Shown one piece after another: positions 26,704 to 34,371 of a DNA stretch of 64,000 bases. The notes beneath the pieces were generated by a model. That model was given only the letters and a program-made list of their open reading frames with translations. It ran no database searches and was not told where the DNA came from. Source of the stretch: Streptomyces achromogenes (lineage in GTDB: Bacteria; Actinomycetota; Actinomycetes; Streptomycetales; Streptomycetaceae); assembly GCF_030816715.1 (NCBI RefSeq), contig NZ_JAUSYH010000001.1, forward strand, positions 4,712,001-4,776,000. Reading direction: 5' to 3'. A program made the translations under genes and the position numbers. The number at the start of each line of letters is the position of its first letter. Position 1 is the stretch's first letter.

Positions 26704-27185
26704 GTATCGTGCACTCGGTATCCGAATCGGAATCCGTCTCGTTCACCGATCTGTCCCGGAATCCGAAGGCGGTCGCCGCGAGGGCTGCCGCCCTGGGATG
26801 TCTGCGTGTCACGCACCGAGACGCGCCTGACATGGTGCTGACCACGGCCATACACGCAGAGCGCAGCGAAGAAAACCTGACCACGGCGTCCCGGCTGTTC
26901 CTTGCCCTGATGAAGCAGGACGGTGGCGCCAGGTCGCTTCTGCTCGCGCTGCCTGAGGTGTTCCCGTGGGTCCGTCACCTGGACGACGAAGAAGTCCGGG
27001 AATTCACCGTCGAGCTCCTGGACGCGCTGTCCGACGCCGCTGAGCTGGGCGCCAGGGAGGCTGTGCACCGAGCGATCGTCTCGTGGCGGGCAACCGCCCG
27101 CATCAACGCCGACCCTGACCAGCTCAGGGAAGCACTCCGTCCGCTCGGTGGCGTCGACCTCGGCCCGGTCGAGGTGCACGAGTGA
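26700..27185 (+). CDS. Phd/YefM-like antitoxin
   Basis: A 161-residue protein. The N-terminal part (SVSFTDLSRNPKAVAARAAALGCLRVTHRDAPDMVLTTA) has the Phd/YefM pattern: a short strand, a helix in which residues choose a partner, then RVTHRDAPDMVL. The C-terminal 100 residues are helical and acidic (VREFTVELLDALSDAAELGAREAVHRAI) and would wrap the toxin. ATG 26700 overlaps the direct repeats. The gene is clearly less GC-rich than its surroundings. It overlaps the next gene by 4 bp (GTGA), the usual antitoxin-toxin arrangement, and lies between aminotransferase fragments C and B. Confidence 0.7.
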   Translation: MSIVHSVSESESVSFTDLSRNPKAVAARAAALGCLRVTHRDAPDMVLTTAIHAERSEENLTTASRLFLALMKQDGGARSLLLALPEVFPWVRHLDDEEVREFTVELLDALSDAAELGAREAVHRAIVSWRATARINADPDQLREALRPLGGVDLGPVEVHE

Positions 27186-27532
27186 ACCCGAAGAAAGGCG
27201 ATCGGGTCAGTGTGCCTCCGCTGAGCGGATGGAACGTCATCCACGGGACGACGGAGGCCGCGACCGGTTGGGAGGAGCTGTGTCGGGTGGCGCTGCCGAG
27301 CGCGCATCGCTGCCTGGAGGCCCTTCGTGCGGACCCGCTGGCGCGGGCCAACTGGAATCGCCAGCACCAGCTCCGCGGCAGGCACGCCACCAGAGAATGG
27401 AAGGGCTTCGAGCTGGAGCAGTGGGAGTACGAGATCACCAGCGGCGGCCGTGTCCGCTATCTGGTCAGCCCGGACACCACCACTGTGATCCTGGTGTACG
27501 CCTCCCCGCGACACCCGAAGGACACTGAATAG
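27182..27532 (+). CDS. RelE-like toxin
   Basis: A 116-residue basic protein from GTG 27182, coupled to the antitoxin. GWEELCRVALPSAHRCLEALRADPL, then RHATREWKGFELEQWEYEITSGGRVRYLVSPDTTTVILVYASPRHPKDTE, matches the RelE/ParE layout: helical hairpin, then a beta-sheet ending in an xRVRYxV...VxLVYA segment and a basic or aromatic tail. RelE-type members cut mRNA at the ribosome, while ParE-type members act on gyrase; the sequence does not decide. It stands 17 bp before fragment B of the aminotransferase. Confidence 0.72.
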   Translation: MNPKKGDRVSVPPLSGWNVIHGTTEAATGWEELCRVALPSAHRCLEALRADPLARANWNRQHQLRGRHATREWKGFELEQWEYEITSGGRVRYLVSPDTTTVILVYASPRHPKDTE

Positions 27533-27549
27533 CCCGACGGCCCAGGGCC

Positions 27550-27987
27550 CTATGCGCCCAGTGTCTTGAGGCGGTGCCCGGCCTCCTCCAGTACGCCTGT
27601 TCGCTTGCAGAACGCGAAGCGAACAAAGGGCGCGCCCTGCTCGCGGTGGTCGTAGAAGACCGCGTTGGGGATGGCGACCACCCCGCAGCGCTCCGGCAGC
27701 GCACGGCAGAAGGCGAAGCCGTCGCTCTCGCCGAGGGGGCGGATGTCGGTGGTGATGAAGTACGTGCCCGCCGGGCGGAAGACCCTGAAGCCCGCCTGCT
27801 CCAGGCCGCCCGCCAGCAGTTCCCGCTTGGCCCGCATGTCGGCGCGGAACTCCTCGAAGTACGAGTCCGGCAAGCGCAGCGCCTCGGCGACCGCGTACTG
27901 AAACGGGCCCGCGCTGACGTAGGTCAGGTACTGCTTGGCCGTCCGGACGGCGGTCACGAGTTCTGCTGTACCGGTGACCCAGCCGAC
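27550..27987 (-). pseudogene. Aminotransferase 3' fragment B (displaced)
   Basis: 438 bp, the same length as fragment C, from the codon after GWK (VGWVTGTAELVTAVRTAKQYL...) to the stop (HRLKTLGA). The 101 bp nearest the breakpoint (27887-27987) are identical to 32941-33041 in the intact gene, with similarity dropping sharply beyond. There is no start codon or ribosome binding site for it, so it should be untranslated. Frame is intact, suggesting recent origin. Confidence 0.88.
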
Positions 27988-28160
27988 ACCTCGTTGGCCT
28001 ACCTATTCCTCTATCGTGCGACAGGCCCCGCTGCGGATCTCCGGCATCGGCGGTGAGCGGGCCGCACAACCTGTCCGGACCGGTCTGCCTGCCGTACCGA
28101 CGGGCTCGGTGACGCGGAACTGTCCGTCGTATCCTGACCACACACGGTGAGGGGCCGTCC

Positions 28161-28715
28161 GTGAGCGTCGACGCGATCGTGCACACCGAGTTCCCCAAGG
28201 GGTACACGGTCTTGTTCGGGGCCGACGGAATGGTGATCATGACCCCGCGGAGCGAAGAGCACTCCAGCACGATCAAGTCGATGCAGTACGACACGATCGT
28301 GTCCCTCGGGCGCCATGCGAAGACCGCCTCCGATGTCTACATCGACTTCGCCGCCGACGAGAACAGCGCCCCGGATCTGGTGATCCTGGGCGAGGACGCA
28401 CGTAGGGAAGGCAAGCGCTACAGCTTCGAGGACGTCCTGCTGATCTCCGAGGTCGTCTCGACCTCCTCCGCGCGCAAGGACTACGACGACTGCACCGCGA
28501 AGTACGGCCGCTACGGAATCCCGATCTACCTGGTCGTGGACCCATACGCTCAGGAAGTCGTCGTTCACACCCAGCCGACCGTCACCGGTTACATCGCCGC
28601 ACACACCCACAAGTACGGCACCGGCAAGCTCCCCATCCCCCTGGCCGACGGCCGAACCTTCACCCTCGACCTCGACGAACTCCAGCGCCCGGAGCCCGAG
28701 GCGGACGCTCGCTGA
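28161..28715 (+). CDS. Uma2-family endonuclease
   Basis: A 184-residue protein from GTG 28161. The Uma2/DUF820 core is clear: GADGMVIMTPRSEEHSSTI, SAPDLVIL (first catalytic Asp), LISEVVSTSSARKDYDDCTAKYGRYGIPIYLVVDPYAQEVVVHT (Glu and Lys of the PD-(D/E)xK site), then the C-terminal strand PLADGRTFTLDLDEL. The family is a restriction-like nuclease fold abundant in cyanobacteria and Streptomyces, of uncertain biological target. The N-terminus is a little short compared with typical 185-195 residues because the usual leading helix is reduced. It has no coupled partner and lies in the accessory region. Confidence 0.85.
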   Translation: MSVDAIVHTEFPKGYTVLFGADGMVIMTPRSEEHSSTIKSMQYDTIVSLGRHAKTASDVYIDFAADENSAPDLVILGEDARREGKRYSFEDVLLISEVVSTSSARKDYDDCTAKYGRYGIPIYLVVDPYAQEVVVHTQPTVTGYIAAHTHKYGTGKLPIPLADGRTFTLDLDELQRPEPEADAR

Positions 28716-29040
28716 CGAGGGACTCCCCGCCGGCCAGGCCCGTGCCGTCGGCACCGTCGTCGCCGGACGTGGTCGTTCCTGGTCGGGGCAGCAGTCGGCT
28801 GGGATGGTCCGGCTTTTCGTCGATCGGGATCGGCCAGGGGGCGTGCCGTTCTGTGCCGTGAGTCCGTGCGACGAAGTCCGGTTCGCCGCACGGAGCTTCG
28901 AAGCCGCGTCTGCTGCGGGCGACAACCACCACGTACTGCCCTGAAGCAGCGGGCCCGCTCCTCCTCGGCCGAGTCGCCGGCCCCCGTTCGGCGATAGCGT
29001 GGCACGGCAATGACTGCTGCAGACAGGTGGACGAGATTTC
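28716..29040. other. Intergenic 325 bp between the Uma2 and 698-aa genes
   Basis: I see no gene, hairpin or repeat that stands out. A 3-frame reading gives only short frames without codon bias. The last 50 bp are the leader of the 29041 gene, with no clear ribosome binding site. Confidence 0.4.
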
Positions 29041-31137
29041 ATGCGGATGCGGTGTGAACCCGAGGCCGAGGAGGAGTTCGAGGCGGCGCGTGGGCTGCTG
29101 GTCGACCGCCTGGTTCGGTGGGCCGGGGAGCAGGGGCTGCCGGTGGACGGGTTCCTGGCCGAGGCGGCGCTGGACTACCGGCACCTGGCGACTGCCGACG
29201 GCCGACTGGGGCTGTGGGAGTCGCGCCATGTAGAGGAGCTACTGCTCTCCTGGCTTCCCCAGCAGGTCACCGAGGCTCCGGGGGAGGAACGCGCCGACGC
29301 CCCGGGCACCCTGCGCACGCTGCTGCGCTATCTGCACGCCGCGCAGTTGGCGGACCCGCGCGGCCCCTCACTCCAGGATTCCCTTGCCGCGGTCGACAGG
29401 GTCGCGGAACGGCATCTGGCGGCGATGACGGACCGCACTCGCTGGGGACTGGCGAAGTTCTGGGCGATGACGGCGGCGGAGCAGGGCGTGGACATCCAGG
29501 ACGGGGCGGCGTTTCAGTGCTTCGCGGACCGAGCGCAGCGCGGGGAGGTCGCCTACGATCGACAGGATCTCGCCGCGATCATGGAACGGCGGCTGTCCGG
29601 CCGCCTTCTGTCCGACGGGGCCCGGGCCGAGCCGCAACTGCCCGTGATGCTTCCCTCGGACGACGAACTGCGCCGACGGGCTGAGGCGTCGGCGACCGTG
29701 GCGCAGTTGCGCGGATTCGCCGAATGGGCGGGGCAGGGCGGCCGCCCGGTGACGGCGACGGGACGGCTGCGCATGGCGGAGGCCCGCGAGCTGGTGGACG
29801 TACTCGGCACCGGCGACAGGATCGAGGGGGTGCGTTCTTCGGCCGACCTGCCGCGGCTGGGGCTGCTGGTCGAGTGGGCGAAGAAGGCACGGCTGGTCCG
29901 GGTGGTCAAGGGGCGGTTGTACGCGGTGGCCAAGGCCCGGCCGGTGCTGGCCGACCCGCTCCAGCTGTGGCTGCGCGCCTTCGACGCGTGCTTCGAGCTG
30001 CGGCAGGCCCTGATCGGGGCACGCGGCGGCTGGCACATCGAGTCGATGCTCTTCGACGTCTACGAGGACGTCCTGGACGACGTGCTGAACACGCTCTACA
30101 GCCTGCCGTACCCGATGCCCTGGCCGCGGCTGCGCGACACCGTACACCTGGCCTATCGGAGTTCCTTCCAGCTCGACGCCGGGTCGGTCCTTCAGCACCG
30201 GATGTGGTTCGAGCACGCCGACCGGGCCCTGCACACGGTGCTCGACCTGCTGGACGACCTGGGCGCGATCGAGCGTGACCGTGGGATGGCCGATCCGGTG
30301 TTTCTCGACATCGACCTCTCCGATGCCGGTCCCGAACTGCTCGCGGACATGCCGCCGGAGCTCGCGGAGCTGCTGGGCGTCGCGGGCGCGGCAACGGACC
30401 CGGTGGCGCGGGAGCGTGCCGATGCCCGGAGAGAGGAGCTGGCCGCCGGGCCGGTCGAACTCATCCGTCTCACCGAGCTCGGTACCCGGGCCGTACGACA
30501 GCGGTTGCTGGCGGCCGGCAGGGACGCACCGTTGGTCGGTGAACTGGCCCAGGCACCGGCGGCCGGCCTGCTGGGGGTGCTGGCCGAGGACTACGACCCG
30601 GACACCGCCCGCACGGAGCTGGCCGACTGGATCACGGCCCGCGGCGAGCGGGAAGGCGCCCTTCAGCAGCTGACCGATGCCGTGAGGACCATGACCTTCC
30701 GCACGCGTGCGCAGGCGATGCTCGACGTGCTGCTGGCGGCGTTGCCGGATGGTGAGGGCGAGCGGCTGCTGCGCACGCTGCGGCGAGACACACAGCTGGC
30801 GCCGCTGGCGCTGAACGCGCTGGCGCACCGTGAGTCGCTGTCCCCAGCGGACATGACCGATGCAGAGTCTCTGCTGGTGCTCGCCGAGAGCCTGCTTCAG
30901 CTCGTGGAGCTCGCGGGCGGCACGGACGGCGCCGAGGAGACGCTGCGCGCCCAGGGCTCCCAGGCCAGGGACGCGATTGCCGCCGTGTTGGACTCCGCGC
31001 ACCCGGACCGGGCCGGACTCGACGAGCTCAGGCAGCTGGCGGCCCGGGCACTGGGTACCCACGGCGCCCGCGTCGGCCGCGCCCGGAAGGCTCGGCGCTC
31101 CTCCTCAGGCAGGAGCGGCCGCAAGCGGCACCGCTGA
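29041..31137 (+). CDS. Large hypothetical protein of the accessory region (698 aa)
   Basis: An all-helical, Leu/Ala/Arg/Glu-rich protein from ATG 29041. Three blocks can be seen. Residues 1-130 have VDRLVRWAGEQGLPVDGFLAEAALDYRHL. Residues about 210-300 are HTH-like (RRRAEASATVAQLRGFAEWAGQGGRPVTATGRLRMAEARELVD, then a WAKKARLVRVVKGRLY wing). The C-terminal half is of repeated helices. The end (RARKARRSSSGRSGRKRHR) is strongly basic and could bind nucleic acid. No catalytic motif, membrane segment or signal peptide is visible, and I do not recognise the family. A UPF0158 remnant follows in the same frame after the stop, so the pair may once have been linked. Confidence 0.75.
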   Translation: MRMRCEPEAEEEFEAARGLLVDRLVRWAGEQGLPVDGFLAEAALDYRHLATADGRLGLWESRHVEELLLSWLPQQVTEAPGEERADAPGTLRTLLRYLHAAQLADPRGPSLQDSLAAVDRVAERHLAAMTDRTRWGLAKFWAMTAAEQGVDIQDGAAFQCFADRAQRGEVAYDRQDLAAIMERRLSGRLLSDGARAEPQLPVMLPSDDELRRRAEASATVAQLRGFAEWAGQGGRPVTATGRLRMAEARELVDVLGTGDRIEGVRSSADLPRLGLLVEWAKKARLVRVVKGRLYAVAKARPVLADPLQLWLRAFDACFELRQALIGARGGWHIESMLFDVYEDVLDDVLNTLYSLPYPMPWPRLRDTVHLAYRSSFQLDAGSVLQHRMWFEHADRALHTVLDLLDDLGAIERDRGMADPVFLDIDLSDAGPELLADMPPELAELLGVAGAATDPVARERADARREELAAGPVELIRLTELGTRAVRQRLLAAGRDAPLVGELAQAPAAGLLGVLAEDYDPDTARTELADWITARGEREGALQQLTDAVRTMTFRTRAQAMLDVLLAALPDGEGERLLRTLRRDTQLAPLALNALAHRESLSPADMTDAESLLVLAESLLQLVELAGGTDGAEETLRAQGSQARDAIAAVLDSAHPDRAGLDELRQLAARALGTHGARVGRARKARRSSSGRSGRKRHR

Positions 31138-31164
31138 CCGGACAACACCGCCTGCCCCCAGGCG

Positions 31165-31536
31165 CCGGGTGCGCCGGCACTGGCACGGAGCCGGACGGAG
31201 CCCGAGGCCGAGGAGGACGACGATCCCGAGCGATGGCTGTACGTGCCGGCTCTGGGGTCCCGGGCCGGTTACCGGGACATGGAGCTGTTCACCGAAGAGG
31301 TCGAGGACGCCGCCCTTGCCGACAGTCTGCGGATCGCCATCGGTGGGCGGGGCGCCTTCCGGCGCTTCAAGGACGTCCTCGCCGGTGACGAGCGCTCCTG
31401 GAGCCGGTACCACCGGTTCCGCGATGAGCGACAGCGCGGCCGGACTCGCGCCTGGCTGGCAGAGGAGGGCTACTGCCCGCGCGTCACGTTCTTCGTAGAG
31501 CCCAGCTCGGGTTCGAATCCCTCAGGGCTGGTATGA
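31165..31536 (+). pseudogene. UPF0158-family remnant (5' truncated)
   Basis: An open frame without any ATG or GTG before 31243 encodes PEAEEDDDPERWLYVPALGSRAGYRDMELFTEEVEDAALADSL, then GRGAFRRFKDVL, and YHRFRDERQRGRTRAWLAEEGY. This matches the C-terminal two thirds of UPF0158 proteins (RxxxxxYxxMExF...GRGAFRRFKDVL...FRDERxxxRxxxWL). The N-terminal part is missing and the C-terminus runs on into unrelated sequence (VEPSSGSNPSGLV). It is probably not expressed as a functional protein; translation from GTG 31243 would give 97 residues. Confidence 0.7.
31502..31535 (+). other. T-arm-like sequence, possible tRNA/att relic
   Basis: CTCGGGTTCGAATCCCTCAG carries a T-loop motif (GTTCGAATCC) followed by an acceptor-like AGGGCTGG. 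Only three of five T-stem pairs form and no other tRNA arm precedes it, so it is not a tRNA gene. It may be a degenerate 3' tRNA end of the kind that integrative elements carry. Confidence 0.25.
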
Positions 31537-31755
31537 CTCTTTGCTGCCCCTGGCCTGCACGATCCGGGGCGCTGTCACCGGGCCTGGCGGCGCAGGTTGA
31601 TCGCTGAGTGAAGCGTGTCCGCCGACAGGCGGGCTGCGTGATGACCGTCGATCACCGGTGTCCCGGTCGACCAGGCGGCAGTCGAGTGCGGGTGCGCGGA
31701 GGCTCGGAGCAACGAGGCCGTGTGCCCAGTGCATATACCGGTACGTCTGTGGCTG

Positions 31756-31915
31756 TCAGGCGGCCAGCGTCTTGAGCCGGGAGGCCGCCTCCTCCAACAC
31801 CCTGTCCGCTTGCAGAACGCGAAGGGGACAAAGGGTGAGCCCTGCTCTCGGCGGTCGTAGAAGACCGCATTCGGGAGCGCGACCACCCCGCAGCGCTCCG
31901 GCAGCGCACGGCAGG
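31756..31915 (-). pseudogene. Aminotransferase 3' fragment D (degraded)
   Basis: About 160 bp matching the last third of fragment B, ending RLKTLAA and stop (31756-31758). A single-base deletion after KRTG shifts the frame, and there are several substitutions. A 31-bp stretch around 31884-31914 is identical to B. It is cut upstream at 31915, directly against the stop codon of the YoeB gene, so unlike B and C its upstream edge is not at the GWK site. Confidence 0.82.
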
Positions 31916-32176
31916 TCAGCTCTCGTAGTGGTAGCGGCACTGTGCGATGAGGACGCCGTCCTCGGTGGCCTTGTAGATCAGCCGGTGCTCGTCGTTGATG
32001 CGACGTGACCAGTAGCCCTGGAATCCGTGCTTGAGCGGTTCCGGTTTGCCGATCCCCTCGTTGCCGTTCCGGGCGATGTCCGCGATGAGCGTGTTGATGC
32101 GCTTCAGGATCTTCCGGTCCTGAAGCTGCCACCACAGGTAGTCCTCCCAGGCGCGGGAGGAGAAGGTGATCTTCAA
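31916..32176 (-). CDS. yoeB: YoeB/Txe-family mRNA interferase toxin
   Basis: An 86-residue protein: MKITFSSRAWEDYLWWQLQDRKILKRINTLIADIARN, then IGKPEPLKHGFQGYWSRRINDEHRLIYKATEDGVLIAQCRYHYES. Length and motifs (the WEDYLWW helix, GKPEPLKxxxxGYWSRRIxxEHRLIY, and the C-terminal YHY with catalytic His/Tyr) match YoeB throughout, so the toxin should be active. It binds the ribosome A site and cleaves mRNA. It lies 10 bp downstream of its antitoxin. Its stop codon abuts aminotransferase fragment D. Confidence 0.95.
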   Translation of the reverse strand: MKITFSSRAWEDYLWWQLQDRKILKRINTLIADIARNGNEGIGKPEPLKHGFQGYWSRRINDEHRLIYKATEDGVLIAQCRYHYES

Positions 32177-32186
32177 CTCGCGGCCC

Positions 32187-32444
32187 TTATTCGTCGGTCG
32201 CCAGCTCGCGTACGGTGCCGCCGCCGCTTTCCAACTCGTCGATGGACGCGAGCAGGCGCCGGGCGTTCGCGGGGCTTCGGAGCAGGTAGGCCGTCTCCTT
32301 CAGGGACTCGTAGTCCTCAAGGGAGACTATGACGACCGGCTCGTGTCCGGCCCGGGTGATGACGACCTCTTCGCGGTCGTCGGTGACGGAGTTGAGCACC
32401 TCGGCGTACCGCGCGCGCGACTCGGAATAGGTCATGGTCTTCAC
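32187..32444 (-). CDS. yefM: YefM/Phd-family antitoxin
   Basis: An 85-residue antitoxin starting at GTG 32444 (VKTMTYSESRARYAEVLNSV), six nt after AGGAGGG; TTG 32450 and ATG 32435 are alternatives. The DNA-binding N-terminus TYSESRARYAEVLNSVTDDREEVVITRAGHEPVVIVSLEDYESLKETAYLLRSPANARRL is typical YefM, and the C-terminal helix (LLASIDELESGGGTVREL) blocks the toxin. Immediately upstream is a perfect inverted repeat with TGTAC half-sites, the known YefM recognition core, so the operon should autoregulate. Confidence 0.95.
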   Translation of the reverse strand: MKTMTYSESRARYAEVLNSVTDDREEVVITRAGHEPVVIVSLEDYESLKETAYLLRSPANARRLLASIDELESGGGTVRELATDE

Positions 32445-32458
32445 GATCAACCCTCCTT

Positions 32459-32480
32459 GACGTACAAGAAACTGTACGTC
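32459..32480. promoter_or_regulatory. YefM-YoeB autoregulatory operator
   Basis: Perfect 8-bp inverted repeat GACGTACA-N6-TGTACGTC, 15 bp upstream of the yefM GTG and overlapping its likely promoter. The TGTAC/GTACA cores correspond to the TGTACA hexamer bound by E. coli YefM. Confidence 0.8.
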
Positions 32481-32600
32481 GACGCCTGTGGTGTGGCAAG
32501 CGGCAGAATGACGGCCGTCACCGGGCGGTTCCGGGCACGAGAGTTCCGTGGCGGGACGGCAGGCAAAGAGGGATGCGACGGCCGTCCCACAGGGCGGCGG

Positions 32601-33791
32601 TCAGTGTGCGAACGCCTTGCGGAGCCGTTCCGCCGCTTCCGTCAACACCTCAGTGCGTTTGCAGAAGGCGAACCGGACGAAGGTGGCGCCCGCCTCGCGG
32701 TGGTCGTAGAAGACCGCGTTCGGGATGGCGACGACGCCCGCGCGCTCCGGCATGGCGCGGCAGAAGGCGAAGCCGTCGGACTCGCCGAGCGGACGAATAT
32801 CGGTCGTGATGAAATACGTCCCGGTCGGCCGGAAGACCCGGAAGCCCGCGTCGGCGAGTCCCGCGCTCAGCAGGTCCCGCTTGGTCCGCAGGTCGTCACG
32901 GAAGGCCGAGAAGTAGGCGTCGGGCAGGCGCAGCGCTTCGGCGACCGCGTACTGAAACGGGCCCGCGCTGACGTAGGTCAGGTACTGCTTGGCCGTCCGG
33001 ACGGCGGTCACGAGTTCTGCTGTACCGGTGACCCAGCCGACCTTCCAGCCGGTGAAGGAGAACGTCTTGCCGGCCGAGCCGATCGTGACCGTGCGCTCCC
33101 GCATCCCGGGCAGCGTCGCCGGCGGCACGTGTGCGGCCTCGTCGAAGACCAGGTGCTCGTACACCTCGTCCGTCACGACGAGCAGGTCCCGTTCCACCGC
33201 CAGCTCGGCGATCGCGGTCAGTTCCTCGCGGGTGAGGACCGTGCCGGTCGGGTTGTGCGGGGTGTTGATCAGCAGCAGCCGGGTGCGGTCGGTGACCGCG
33301 TCGCGCAGCTCGTCCAGGTCGAGGCGGAAGCGCTCCTGCTCGGCGTCGGGGCGCAGCGTCACCGGCACGCGCGTGGCGCCGGCCATCGCGATGCAGGCCG
33401 CGTAGGAGTCGTAGTACGGCTCCAGGGCGATCACCTCGTCGCCGGGCTCGAGCAGGGCGAGCAGCGTCGCGGCGATGGCCTCCGTGGCGCCCGCGGTGAC
33501 CAGGACCTCCGTGTCCGGGTCGAACGAGAGGCCGTAACGGCGGAGCTGGTGGTCGGCGATCGCCGTGCGCAGCTCGGGCACTCCCGGGCCCGGCGGGTAC
33601 TGGTTGCCGCGTCCGTCCCGCAGCGCCCGCACGGCCGCTTCCCGGACCTCCTCGGGGCCGTCCGCGTCGGGGAAGCCCTGGCCCAGGTTGATCGAGCCGG
33701 TCGTCGTCGCGAGGGCGGACATCTCGGCGAAGATCGTCGTCCCGAACTCGGCGAGACGGCGGTTCAGGAAGGGGCGCGCGGGAGAGGTCAT
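32601..33791 (-). CDS. PLP-dependent class I aminotransferase (DapC/kynurenine-aminotransferase group)
   Basis: A 396-residue fold-type I enzyme: INLGQGFPDADGPEEVREAA, NQYPPGPGVPELRTAIA, AGATEAIAATLLALLEPGDEV (cofactor phosphate site), NTPHNPTGTVLTREEL, DEVYEHLVF and SAGKTFSFTGWKVGW with the Schiff-base Lys in GSAGKTFS. It resembles N-succinyl-diaminopimelate aminotransferase and methionine/kynurenine aminotransferases; the exact substrate is open. ATG 33791 is chosen; another lies three codons upstream. The last 147 residues (after GWK) correspond to a segment of which two displaced 438-bp copies and one degraded copy exist downstream, so this 3' third may be of foreign origin and the protein chimeric. 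Confidence 0.92.
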   Translation of the reverse strand: MTSPARPFLNRRLAEFGTTIFAEMSALATTTGSINLGQGFPDADGPEEVREAAVRALRDGRGNQYPPGPGVPELRTAIADHQLRRYGLSFDPDTEVLVTAGATEAIAATLLALLEPGDEVIALEPYYDSYAACIAMAGATRVPVTLRPDAEQERFRLDLDELRDAVTDRTRLLLINTPHNPTGTVLTREELTAIAELAVERDLLVVTDEVYEHLVFDEAAHVPPATLPGMRERTVTIGSAGKTFSFTGWKVGWVTGTAELVTAVRTAKQYLTYVSAGPFQYAVAEALRLPDAYFSAFRDDLRTKRDLLSAGLADAGFRVFRPTGTYFITTDIRPLGESDGFAFCRAMPERAGVVAIPNAVFYDHREAGATFVRFAFCKRTEVLTEAAERLRKAFAH

Positions 33792-33866
33792 GGCCGTCAT
33801 CCTGCGCCGAAGCTCCGGAGTCCTCAACTCACCGCGGAGCACGCGGGGGAGAACGGCCCCGCGCAA

Positions 33867-33899
33867 GACGCTCGGCTGGGGAGACCCCGGCCGAGCGTC
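33867..33899 (-). terminator. Terminator after the PLL-like gene
   Basis: 15-bp stem GACGCTCGGCTGGGG/CCCCGGCCGAGCGTC with one G-T wobble and a 3-nt loop, 14 nt past the stop at 33913. Confidence 0.75.
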
Positions 33900-33912
33900 G
33901 TATGTCTCGGGA

Positions 33913-34371
33913 TCAGGCGGGCGGACCGTCGAAGGGGGACCAGTCGGACCAGGCGGCGTCCGGATCGGTGCTCACCTTCCACGAGGACACCGAACCGGTG
34001 TCGGTGCCGACCACGATCTGTGGACGGCCGTCCGTCAGGGTGGCCACACCTACGCTGCGGGCTGATCCGGGCAGGCCGTTGAACTTTGTCCAGTCGGCCC
34101 AGGCGGCGCTCGCGTCGGTGGCCACCTTCCAGGTCGTCCAGAGTTCGCCGCCGTCGGTCACCGCGAATATCTGCGGCCGTTCGTCCGTGAGCGGGGCCGC
34201 AGCGAGCGACACCACACCGCCGTGGTCGAAGGTGAACGACTGCCAGGAGGTCCAAGCGGCACTCGGGAGCTCGCTCACCTTCCACCTGGTGAACAGCCCA
34301 TGGTTGCTTCCCGCGAACATCTGCGGGCGGCCGTCCGTGAGCCGTGCTGACGTCATGCTTCGAACAGACAT
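33913..34371 (-). CDS. PLL-like lectin, three beta-propeller blades
   Basis: A 152-residue protein from ATG 34371, with AAGGAG 9 nt upstream. Three repeats of about 45-48 residues each read LTDGRPQMFAG then LxTxWKVSxxPSAAWTxWxxF: LTDGRPQMFAGSNHGLFTRWK, LTDERPQIFAVTDGGELWTTWK, LTDGRPQIVVGTDTGSVSSWK. This is the PLL/BambL-like propeller repeat of fucose-binding lectins from Photorhabdus and actinobacteria. Seven blades are typical, so this copy must oligomerise or be a minimal form. No signal peptide. Sugar specificity cannot be told. Confidence 0.82.
   Translation of the reverse strand: MSVRSMTSARLTDGRPQMFAGSNHGLFTRWKVSELPSAAWTSWQSFTFDHGGVVSLAAAPLTDERPQIFAVTDGGELWTTWKVATDASAAWADWTKFNGLPGSARSVGVATLTDGRPQIVVGTDTGSVSSWKVSTDPDAAWSDWSPFDGPPA

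Noticed and set aside
31138..31164. Readthrough fusion of the 698-residue protein with the UPF0158 domain
   Set aside because: A TGA separates them and there is no sign of recoding (no slippery site or SECIS-like structure seen); treated as remnant.
31502..31535. A tRNA gene
   Set aside because: Only a T-arm-like piece with incomplete stem; no anticodon or D arm upstream.
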